Origin: Membranipora membranacea
Taxonomy: Eukaryota > Bryozoa > Gymnolaemata > Cheilostomatida > Membraniporidae
DNA: 64,000 bases
NCBI GenBank assembly: GCA_914767715.1
Contig: OU612067.1
Span: 31,220,162 to 31,284,161 of the forward strand
Direction: 5' to 3'
The translations under genes were made by a program, and so were the position numbers. Shown in pieces: positions 1 through 12,000 of the stretch (position 1 is the stretch's first letter; each line of letters opens with the position of its first letter). Below the pieces are notes generated by a model. It was not told the DNA's origin. It ran no database searches and worked only from the letters and a program-made list of their open reading frames with translations.

Positions 1-3000
1 AGAGCAAACTGGCGCAGTTATTGCGGCCTCTCCACTAAGGCACTAAAATTCTGCCCCCATGCCTAGGGATGTGGCATGTGATATGACATCTGATTTCAAT
101 CAAGTTTCATCAAAAAATGGAAATAAACAATAGGATTTACATCGCTAGTTGGCCCATAGATTCCGCAAACAACATGGAAAACTTCTACTAGGAACATTGA
201 TTCGATGGTAAAGATTTGAATGTTTGCCTTTCATTAAATCATATAACCTCTATTTTACCAGAAGTAAGAATGGTGAGGCGTGCATAGAGAGTTATCTTAC
301 CAGTGGTTTGCTTGCAGACGAATGCATGAGAGAAATAACAGAAGGTATCGTTCCACTTTCCTGTGAGAGGATTGAGTGTCGTACACTTCATCTCATTATT
401 CTCAGCTCTGATTGGTCGGCCATCATCCCATGTAGTGTATGTTACGGGAAATCCGTCATCCCACAGGAACATGCTGGAGGTAGCATTCTTTGCCTGTTAG
501 TAAGTAAACGCAATATTGTAAAGTTAATACCAGCTTTGCAACGAAAGTATATCAATGAAATAATCCCCCCCCCCTTTGCGAACACTATCACTTAAAGCGT
601 CATTCTAGTTAAAAAAACATGTTACCTATGTGAGATAAATTATAAGAAGCGATAGAATTATTATTCAAAACTATAAGAAGTATGTTTTTGCCATTCACAC
701 GCTGGACAATTCTCTATGCTAGTTATAATATATAATATATCTATATATATATATAGTTATGTAGCTTTATCTATCTATATAAACATTCAATCAGTGTTGC
801 TGCAGTAAACTGTATACATCAACTTACCGGCTGGGCTTGTACTTCGATTAGTCCGATCCAGACTGGGTCGTTCTCGTAAGCGAGGAGTGACTCGACGAAG
901 GCCTGCTCATACGCATTCCTGACAGAGACAAGGGCTGCATTCTCATTGGCGCACTCGTTGTTAGCGTCTTCCCATCCAACCTGTGATAATAATATGATTG
1001 GTCAAATACTGAACTGGCTTTTAATTGGACAGTGCCATGAATTGCAAACAATTAGAAAAAGGGATCTGCACTTCCTTTCCTGATCTGGGCGAATACCGCA
1101 GTTATAAAAAAGACCTGAGCTTGTTCATAAGCAATGTCAGTTGCAAAAAGAGATGATTACCAACAACCTTTCCTCATGACACATAGAGACAATGATTATG
1201 TATAGATATGAGTACAAACTGTAGTACTATGATACTCTTACCTTGCTGGTGTAGAGCTTGTAGCAGGCACCAAAGTATTCCCTGTATCCCTTCTGACAGA
1301 GAGAGCTCGGCGGGGTGGGGGCAGGGGTCATTATCCTAGTATCTACAGCGTACAAATCTGATACTTTACATACTTTTACCAAAATCAATAATTATAATAC
1401 TATCTTCCCTGATCTCTAACTTATTGCAACATTACAAGTTGGTGCCCTTAAAATGATAGTCACAGGAGCTGAAACTATGTGTAAACTACGCCAATTGTAT
1501 TCCTAAAGATAGGACAAGGGCACTCAAACGCAGTGCCATAAGCCTCAAAAATTGTTCTGATCATATTTTCAGGTTTTGTTGGGACACCCATCTGGGTCTG
1601 GAATGAAGGAAAACGCAACCAATGTCTTGATATCAGATATGCTGTTAGCTTACCTTTATCCATGACACACATATAATCCTGTTTGAGCGAGCAGAATTGT
1701 GTTCTCCATTTACCCGGCTGCTTACGATGTAACAACATCTCTATACAATCCTACCAAATATAGCAGCAGAGGCTTTATATTAGGTGGAGCCATGAAGGAG
1801 GCCAAACAAATTGAGATCAGTGACGACATCGTCTCTTGTATTCATACTCAGACATAGTAAGACCAAGAAAACTGTTTCATTCACTAGTTATATTTCAGCA
1901 GAAGCAAATTTTAGCCAAAATGAAATTAATCAAAACTTTTATGGCGCTTCTTTTTCATTTACAAATACAAGTACTCATCAATCAAAACACTGTCATACCA
2001 GGGGGGTGCCCGTGAAAAGATTTAGATAGCAGAGCCGAGGCATTCCTGCCGACTGGGCCTCCTTTTACTACGGTTAAAAGAGAGGATTATATTTGAGCTA
2101 GTAGTAACATGACTAAACTCACCCCATCGCTAACATCAGGTTCACCCTCTACCCAGTTAGTATACTCGACGGGATGCTGGTTACTCCACCAGAAATGTCT
2201 GTTCCAGAACTTATCGTTAAGTCCTATCCAGATATTACCATCCATCTGATATAGCTGGCTCGTGATGAACGCTGGCAGAGGTAAATAAAAACAATGTAAG
2301 CTGCATTACTCAGACACTTAGATAGATTGTGTTTGGGTCTCCGTTCCTTTTGATTTATTTCAATGTTGTTTTATGTAGTTAAATCTAGACAGATCTAACA
2401 GAGGAATGCTTAGTGGTGCTTTGAGGTTCTATTTTTCAGACAAAGACAATATGGCTGTAAGTTTAGGTTCAGACTATCGGAAAGAGAACTCAAGCTTCCC
2501 ACAGTTGTATATAATAAATACGCCAGAACAGATAGATAACCTCTTCTCATGAAACAGCAGGTAAAATCTGTTATTTACTGAGACTTTTATCACACGGTAG
2601 GATAGTTTGCTTAGTTTATTGATACTCTCTATTGACAAGGCCTGACACATATGATTATGCTAAGAGGGGTAACATACATTGATCCTTGACGTTGCGTACT
2701 TGTACGAGATCAGCATGTGGACCTCTGCTTCTACAGTCATCTCTGGCATCCGTCCAATTTTTAGCTGTTTCTTTTCCCGATATCAGCTTATAACAACGAT
2801 TACCTGCACCAAGGATAGAGCATAAACATGATCATCATTTTATTTCTTCGCTGTGAAATTTGAGTATTTTCATTGGAATTAGAAAAAACTTGAAAAGTGA
2901 TCAGTTTATTGAGTTATTGGCTGATTAAAAATGGAAGACAACTCCTTGCAAATATTACAATATTATCATTATCGATATGCAGTGTAGCGTTATAATAACC

Positions 3001-6000
3001 AGAAAAAGTGCCACAATTACCCATTACACTCTCAAAAAAGGGAGAAAACCTCAAACATAAAAACTCACCATACTCTACCCAATCTGCCTCACAGTGTCCC
3101 GGTCTGAAGATCATGATTGCCGGGTTCAGGCCGATAGGTTTTGGCACTTCAGGTCTTTTACAGACATAAGCTCCCAGTGTGTTACAGTGCTGATCATTCC
3201 ATCTTCCCTTCTCATATACTGTACAGCAAAAAAGAACAGGTCAAACATGTCATGAAATAATCTCTCTGGATAATTGAACTAGCTGGAGGGGTGATTTGAC
3301 AGTTGGTAGGCTATAAGCCTTTGAAAGAGACATCTGATTCGCTTTCTGGCTCCCAACATTGTAGTGGTACAGTACCAACTTCAACAAAACATCATATCAA
3401 GCTTTTGTCCCCACATAATGAACAACAAGCTCTGTGAATACACCCGTTGTAAACCAAAAGGAATAACTACTTTGACTCTTCGCTAGCTTAGGTGGGAGTT
3501 AGCCGGATATTTTGCTCTTTAAATCAGATGTGAACAGGCTGTTTTTCCTGCAAACGCTTTAGCCCTCTCGGGTAGGCAGATATTAACAGACACACCACAT
3601 CACTTACGAGTTCCTCTGGTGTGAGTGAACATGAAGGCACATCTCTCTGATCCGTCGTGGTTGTTTGGTTCTCCTTCCCACCAGTTACTGAAATCTACCA
3701 GAGATTTGTCCGTCCAACTATTAAACCAAAACACTGATTACAGGTCATCCGTAAAAAGTAGGATGAGTGTCAGACAGCATTGGGATAGATAGCAGTGATA
3801 TTGAGCCTCATCTTCATAAAGTATGATTAAATGTTAAGGCAAGGATGTTTGCTCTGAGCGACAAGTTGTAACTCGTTGTTCGAGAATTTACCTTTTGCAT
3901 AAAGAAAAAAATGGTATCCCCTACTGTAGCCTGTCTTGACCATAGAGTTATAACTCTATGGTCTTGACAAGCTTGTCAAGCTTGTTGAAACAGGCTACCC
4001 CTACTGTAGCTTTCTATAATGAGTAAGACCAGTCATCCTTGTGGAATTTAAGCTGCTGAGACTGATCTCAAAGAGCTAGAGTATACTACTTACGCCCAGT
4101 TTGCTCGTCCCAGTTTTGTCAGACCGATAGCAGCGATGTATGAGCTCACCCATGAACCTCCGAACTACAACGAGAAAGCAGAAGGACAATTATCCCAGCA
4201 TCTCCCAAACTGGTAGACAGAAAAATGCAAAGTCTCAAAAGAAGGTGAGAAGACATTATTCTTCCTTATTGTGACAGAAAGTGTTATCAAGAGAATCTGC
4301 ATCAGGAATGTGTAAACGACAGAAGAGGTTGGTGCAAGAACGAGAATATACAAAGCCTGAACGGAATGGATTGTGAGCATAAGAAAAGGCCTTATTCCGT
4401 TGATTGGCAAGATACTTACATCGAGCTACATTGAAAAATAGAACTGGAATAGACTACCAGTAACGACACCAGAACCAAGCGTGAAAATGAGGAAAGGATA
4501 TCAGGTGGCCAAGGTTGCAAATTTGTCGTTTACTTTTACAACCAACTACAGTTTAAGCCTTCAACATTACAATACCTTTCAAAATAACAAATATATGAAA
4601 TGATACATCTTATCAGATATTTAATCAATTTTGATGTCTAGGAAACAGGTGAAAAAGTACATTTGTATTTGCACCAGCTGGGAGTCCAATCTGCCAACTG
4701 AAATTAAACTGAAAAATAGAACTCACGATAGCATCGATCTCATCAGTACCGTGTAGACTGGCTAACTCAGAGCTCATACTTCTACATTTATCATCAGCAT
4801 CATGCCATGATATCTTCTCATTACCCACAAAGTAACAACTCTCATTGAAATACTTCCAGTTACTGTCGCCATCGCAGTATTCTGTAGATAATACAATACG
4901 TTGAGTGAATATTACGGGATAAGGTTGGCCGAGAATTAGTGATTCAGTTTGACATTAGACTCAGGTCTGTGAACAAACTACAAATAGCTATCATTATTTT
5001 ATTGTCTATCAGACCAAATGTCACAACTCTAGTTGATCAAATTAAGCTTTTTCTACTCCATAATATGATTGTTACGTCTCTCACCTACACCCTAAACCAG
5101 ACATGGACACCACTTGGCTACACAATTATTACTCAGAGGCGAGATTTGATAATTCCAATCAATACTATACTATACTAGACAATAGAAAAAAGGCCTGATA
5201 TAGTACTATTTTTTACACATTAACTTACTTTTCTCTGTAGTAGTAGGGAATGTGGTTGGGGGTGTGGGTGTAGTTAGCAGTAACCCCTCTTCCTGACATA
5301 TCCACCCCTTACTGGCGTAACATCTGTCTGATGTCCAGTTAGCTCCTATAAATAGAGTGACAGGAATAACAAAAAGTCAGGTACACCACAGTGTATTTTG
5401 TGAGAAAATATTTTAAATTTTGTACTCAATTCTTTAAAAACTGTATTAGCTGTTTTCTATTAAACCAAAGATTTTAATAATTTTAAATTTGAAAGGGTAT
5501 AACGGAGGCTTCCGTAAACATGAAGCTTTAGTGTAGATAAGGGGAGCATAACACACAGCAGCTTTTAGCTGTTGCTGATTGACTGATGAAAATGTATTCC
5601 CCAATTGTAGGGTATTGATTGACTTTTGTTGCTTCGTCATTTATACATGGGCAATCTTACATTGCCTTATTGGAACTAATTATAATAATATTAGTAGTTC
5701 TCACCGTAACTCAGTGACAAGCTGTCATCATACTTGAGGAATCCACAGATATCGTTCTGATTCTTATGTCCGGGTGATGGCTGACCTGGTCCCCACTGCT
5801 CAAACTCTACCTCGGATCCGTCCGACCAAATCCAACTCCCTACACAGGATAAATATTACATGAGAGTCCATCCTGCTCACACTGATTGGAGCAGGGAAAT
5901 CATCAACTTATACTCACTAGATCTAGCAGTATAATGTAGCCAATTTGTTGGCTCTGATCTGATCGGCTGTTAGGTGGGAAAGAAAACCAATGCCGGGTCA

Positions 6001-9000
6001 CTGACAGTATCTATTGAGATATAGTGAAAGTGAAACTGAAACTGAATTACTTTCAAATTCACTATATATCGTTAGGCGCTATTCCTCCCACCAGCCAACC
6101 AGAGCCAATATTTTGGGTCGCAAATCGAATCTACATATTACATGTATATAAACATACCTCGCTTGTTTTTGACCAAACCAATCCAGACTTGAGACGGGTT
6201 CTCAGAAAATCCGACTAGGTTTGTGAGGAAATCTTGGACATCACCATCATGGATACTAGCAAGCTGCATTCCTTCCTACAAAACAAATACCTCAACAGTC
6301 ATCATTAATAAGAAAACTGCATATGTGCATTACAAAGTGAAGAAAGACAAACCTATTCTGAAATGGTACACTGTAAACCATAACCAAAAGTAAAACAGAA
6401 TATTTCAACGCGATCATATTGAACTCTTCTAACCGTGTGACATGACTTGAGAAAAAACTGTCATGTTTCAGCTTAAGCGCTCAATCTATTGCTCAGCAGG
6501 ATGGAAGGGGGCGCCATGCATCACCTTGACCAATGGCAGTTTTGCAACTTGATCTTAGCTATTTTAAGTTTCAGTTTCTAAACAGCTCACTTACCATAAC
6601 ACACTGTGTAGATGATTGATGGAAGTTTTTACCATATTTAGGAGTATGTACAGTATAACATTGATCTCTGTAGCTGACAGCGTTGGGATTTGTGCATAAG
6701 TATCTCTGCGGTGAATGAGTTATGACCGGCTCTACAAAAAATAAAAATAAAAAGATATAATAAATAATTATAATCACCAAAATAATATAGTAAATGATTA
6801 TTTAGACGCACTTTATCTAATAAGGGCAAAATTTGGGGAGTTGATCTCATTTAATGGCATAATGAGGAGATAATATTTAGACCCAACTACAACAGCATGC
6901 AAGTCTCGTATGAATACTTTATGAATCATTAAACGGTACATGGTCTTGTTGATCACATCACGAGGCTCTTTGCACCGTATTCAACCATACAAAACTGTGT
7001 TCTTTGGTATCATCCAAAGACAGTTTTCTATACAGTGAACATTGTATTCTCGAATGAAACAGAAACCAGGGGGTACTGATTTCAAACCCACCTGTTGAAT
7101 GCTTGCAGATGAACATTTTCTTCTCCTCACAGTTGACAGACGTCCAGTAGCCTGTGGTACTGTTTATACTGACACAGTTTGGGACGTCCTCTAGGTGTCT
7201 CGGCTGGTTCTCTGACCAGTAAGAATACTTAACTACTCTCTTATCCTGCCATTCATACTGTCCTACCTTCAGTTGCTGTTCAATATATACACATGGTCAG
7301 TTTAAGTTATGATAAATAAAAATCGTTGCTATTTTGAACTTAATTAAATGAACCATCAATTTGATCCAGGAAAGTTTTTATTGGAACCATTCACTAGTTA
7401 CCTTGGGTTCCATTGAAAAATTTGGGTTTCTAACTAACCTAGAGCAGCAGGGGAGAATTTTGCGGTTTCTCACAGGCTTGAAATTTATGCCTAGCTCATG
7501 TTTCCTCAACATCATCACTCTGCCTTAAAATCAGCCCTACGCTAAGATTAATCCTACGCTAGCTAGCTGGCATTAAGTCACCCCAAAACTAGCTAAACTA
7601 AACTCCGGCTAATATTTACTCATCTCAGGTATCTTCCACTCACATTAACATAATACTCCTGTCTCTTCATACCGATCCACAGGTCAGCTCCATCAGGTAT
7701 CTCTTTAGCCTTAGCCATCATAACCTGCAGGTAAACCTGCTCACTCACGCTACCTACTGAGGCTAAATGTGTGTAACCAGCGCTACAAATATTACACGTT
7801 AGAATCTTATATATGGTGTGCGTAGAATGGAGTAGAATGCTTGGCAAAGCAAAATTATAAGGAATATCAGAGACTCTACTATATTTTGGTTTGTGGAGTG
7901 GACAGGCTGCTTTAACACAAACATCACTCTTGGTATTGGTATTGGTTTATTTTCATTTCTATATCAAACCGAGGTTCGATAACATTGAAATGTCGCGCTC
8001 ATTTTACTCAATATAAATGTTGCCATTGTTAAAAAATCTCTTGTAAAACTGAAAAGAAGCGGTATTTAGTGCATATATTATTAGCACGGGAGGATCTCTT
8101 AAGATTGTTAAAACTCTGTGGGTTTTCTTTCCATTAATGCAAAAATACTCACAGCAAGAAAGGATATGATTAAGCGATAGTCCACGCTTACCACATAAAC
8201 TCAAACGCTGAGAACGATGCCTTTAGTAGGTATTTATATTTTGAAGACAATAAAATAGGTTAACTCACTAGTAGCATTTTTCAGCAGCATCATCAAAAGT
8301 TTGAGGTTCGGTGATCAGTTTATAACACTCCCCATCGTACTCCTCGTATCCAAACTTACAGATCGTACTAGCTGGGGTGGTGGCTTCAGTCAATATCGTC
8401 TTGTCTGTAAAATAATTCCCACAAATCAATAGCACAACGTTATTAACAATGCGCCGTTTTCACCTCAGACATTTAGAGTTTTTGTGTCCATTTCTTCACT
8501 GGTGGTCAGCTCAATATGTGGGAAATTCAAATGCTTACAGTTTTATGTAACTTATGTACTATATAATTTGTATTAAATACTTGAATGCTCGTGCCAATAT
8601 CTTCAAGGGCTCAGAGTAAGCGGCTATGACTGTTAGATATACTAAGTAACAGCTGTATCACACTCACCGAGCGGCCCACTACAGGCATATGGTAACTTTA
8701 TATCACATGTGTCAGGCTTCCATCGAGCTAAACTGTTTCTCTCGTCAGTCTCTAACCTTGTGCATCGTGGGTTCTGAAGAAAATATTAGTTTTTTGCGAA
8801 CCCATACAGAGCAGATACAACCGATAAAGTTGGAATAACATTTGTGATAGTACAGAAAATACAAGAAAACCCAGAATGTCATGGTGAAAGATTTATGCAT
8901 ATATAGAATCTAGTCAAAGATCCTCTGTGCGCAGCATGTCTTTTGAAAAAAAAATTACGAACAGAGCAATTAAGATAAAATTCCGATTTCCATCAGAAAC

Positions 9001-12000
9001 ATTTGAAAAGTAGCACATGCTTTGAGCAGAATCTTACTATAACAATAGGTTTCTGAGCATGTCCTACAGGTCCTACAGGATGAGTTGACTACAAGCAATT
9101 TGGTTTGCATGCTATAATCTCAAACATGCACAGCAGAGAGAAAGGTCCTGAAAGCCTGTATCAGTGATTGGACAGAGTTTCCAGGAAAATCCAAAAATGG
9201 AAAGAAAATACAAATAAAGCGAATTAATGCATGTGGCCAACTTGTTACGCTTGGTTTGATTATTATGAACTTACATAGCCAGACCCTGGTGAGTTTGGAG
9301 CCCAGTAAGTCTCACTTATCGCGTCACTGTTAGACCAAACAAATGTATTAAAGCCGAGCAGATCAGCTAAACCAATCCACACTGAGGAGTTCATTCTGTG
9401 TGTCTCAAGGCCGAGGTAAGCTGAAAAAGTGTACAACATGCGACATGCTAACATGCAGTGAATATAGCGGGGATGGATTCAGTTTGTACGATAGCGTCAT
9501 GCTTAGGTGATGGGATTGGTAGAGTTAGAAAATGTCAACTCAGTCAAAATGATTTTCCTACTGCATGAGGAAAATTATATGACTAAATCGACTATGTCAA
9601 ACACTTCCATGCTATGATCATAACATAAAAATAAGGAGAGGATAATTCTGATCGCAATAAACCTTACGTAACTAGTGATGATATCCTCGGTTTATTAGTA
9701 TGATATGATTTCTAACGGGAACACAAGCTTTCTTAGATGGTGGTGAGCCATGCAGCATGGCCACTCACTTTGTTACCCCCAGGCTGTTGGGGGGCCCAGA
9801 AAGTCTCTTTCACAGCGTCAGAGTTTGACCAGAGAAACTGGTACTTTCCAAGCAAGTCAGCCAACCCGATCCACACGGATGTGTTCTGGGTTGATGTTAT
9901 TAGGCCAACGAAAGCTATAATAGCAATCGTCATGTCTATGCTAGCATGTGTTTCAGTGTTATAATGAAATGTGTGTTGCAGTCATGATGGGGTAGATACT
10001 TGACTTAGCAGTTAGTAACATGGTGTGTGGGAGTGTTGTAATTAGTAAAGAAAAGCTTATGCTGACGACGCCATAAATCAAACCTATTCCTATCTACATT
10101 TGAAGTTGCTCCTCAGTTCTGTTGAAGTTAGGAGAAACTGCATCGGAATATTTTCAAATTTTATCTATATCATGCAAAATGGAATTACACTAGGTTCGGA
10201 TGACAGAGTAGAAATTGAAGTTGTTTGAAAATGATCTTGGCAAGCTAACAACATTATATAAATCAGAACGGAACTACGCTATGGTATGATGTCATCGTAG
10301 AAATTGAAGTTGCTTGATAGAGATCTTGGCAAGCTAATAACATTTATTCAATAACTACAGATGTGAGGATGTTACATTGTTCGGTTTTGGGTTCACTCAC
10401 AAAAATATCTCCCTTATGACATCACACAAGAGAACACAAGATCATACCTTGTTCCTGTAGGCTGCTGACAGAAGTGAGGTCATATCCTTTACCGAACATT
10501 CTACAAACTGTCTGAGCATTCGTCCAGTTCAGTGGGTTAACTGAGCCAAAAACGCCATAACATTTATCTCCTGAAATAGAATCAACCACATGATAATACA
10601 CATTTACATTTAGCCAGCTGTTTTGATAGAAGGCGAGAGTAATATGAGTGTGAAATTGCAAAATATTTAAGTAGTTCCCTCTGCATTGCCTATATAATTT
10701 CCCATTCAGTTTCAAAATACGACGATCAATCATTGTCCAATGTTCAGAGAGCGAATAAAGGTATAATGATGATGGAAACTCTACTATATACTACATAGAT
10801 TTTGATCCAATTTGTCTGAATTTGGGGTTGCTCTTCCGCAGACAGCTTACCAGTAGAATGTGTACAAATGCAAACAAATTGTATTGTTGGATTTGGAGCT
10901 GGTTCTTTTTTTAAAAAAAACTCAACGTTTCAACAGAGACAAAGTGATAATCATGTTGACTGAGTTCATTGTACTTACCAAATTTCTGGAACCCATGTTT
11001 ACAGTTTCCATAGGCAGGCTGAGGCGTGGTGGTAGGAGGCAGAGTCATACCATTAACTGGTCTCTGACAGATGTGTCCTCTGTGCTGCATTCCACAATTA
11101 TAATCATTCCAAAACCCTACAAGGTCATATGTACTAATCAACCTGTTGTGATTAAGTTAATATCCCATGATGCAATATTAATCTGAGCTACATGGGGTAT
11201 TCCAGTGAACTACATTGCGGGATATATATTTGATACTTTTCTACACTAATGGTACAGCGAGCGGGTTATGGGCTACACTAAAATGTCAGTGTGAAAGGGG
11301 GAAGAAATTCTCAAAAACAAAGCTACTGAGTCAACATACACAGCATGACTTCATGCATTCAGTCCTGGAAAGTTTATTAGCTTTCATGCACATAACAGTT
11401 CAATGTTTTTCATGTATTATGCATCATGCTTGGTTTGGCACCACTTGTGGCCAGGCTCCCTAATAGTTCTCATGCTTTAAGGGATTAGGTGAATGTCATG
11501 CTTGGCCGAGCCAGCATACCTGTCTTGGGTTCCATACCAGCACACAACTCCCCAATAGATCGATGATTCGAAGGTTCACCTTTGTCCCATATGACAAAAT
11601 AAAATGGATCACCGTTCACCCAGCTACAAAACCACAACCAGAGAAATTTTAAAACATTATTGGGGTTATTTATTACCGGCGTGGTGCCACATTTCACCAC
11701 AGTTCTCAAATCCTCCGTGACCCGAGGGCTCGTCTTCTAACCAAGCTACAAAGTCAAACGCTGATCCATCTACCCATCTACAGAAGATAAAGCATCATGT
11801 CGATTATGGGAATATATGTCTCCTATATGAATTATAAAAGTTTCCTAGATTTGAGGTGAATGTGTGAATCAGTCCTGGCATCAGAGAGTAAACTAAATGC
11901 GTTACTTTTAGAATATTTTCATTTTTTTTAATGAAAAATGTAAATTATGACTGACGTTCCTTGAGACAGACCCTTCGATTCTTCCAACATACTTTCACAT

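Noticed and set aside
1-60. Next exon of the lectin gene at the left edge
   Set aside because: Possible acceptors exist (for example before TTTGCTCT), but only a few codons remain and alternatives meet stops, so no exon is called.
848-1051. Minus-strand frame starting with MFAIHGTVQLKAS
   Set aside because: It is in a different frame from the real CTLD15 exon 828-980, which has matching phases and the WIGL core.
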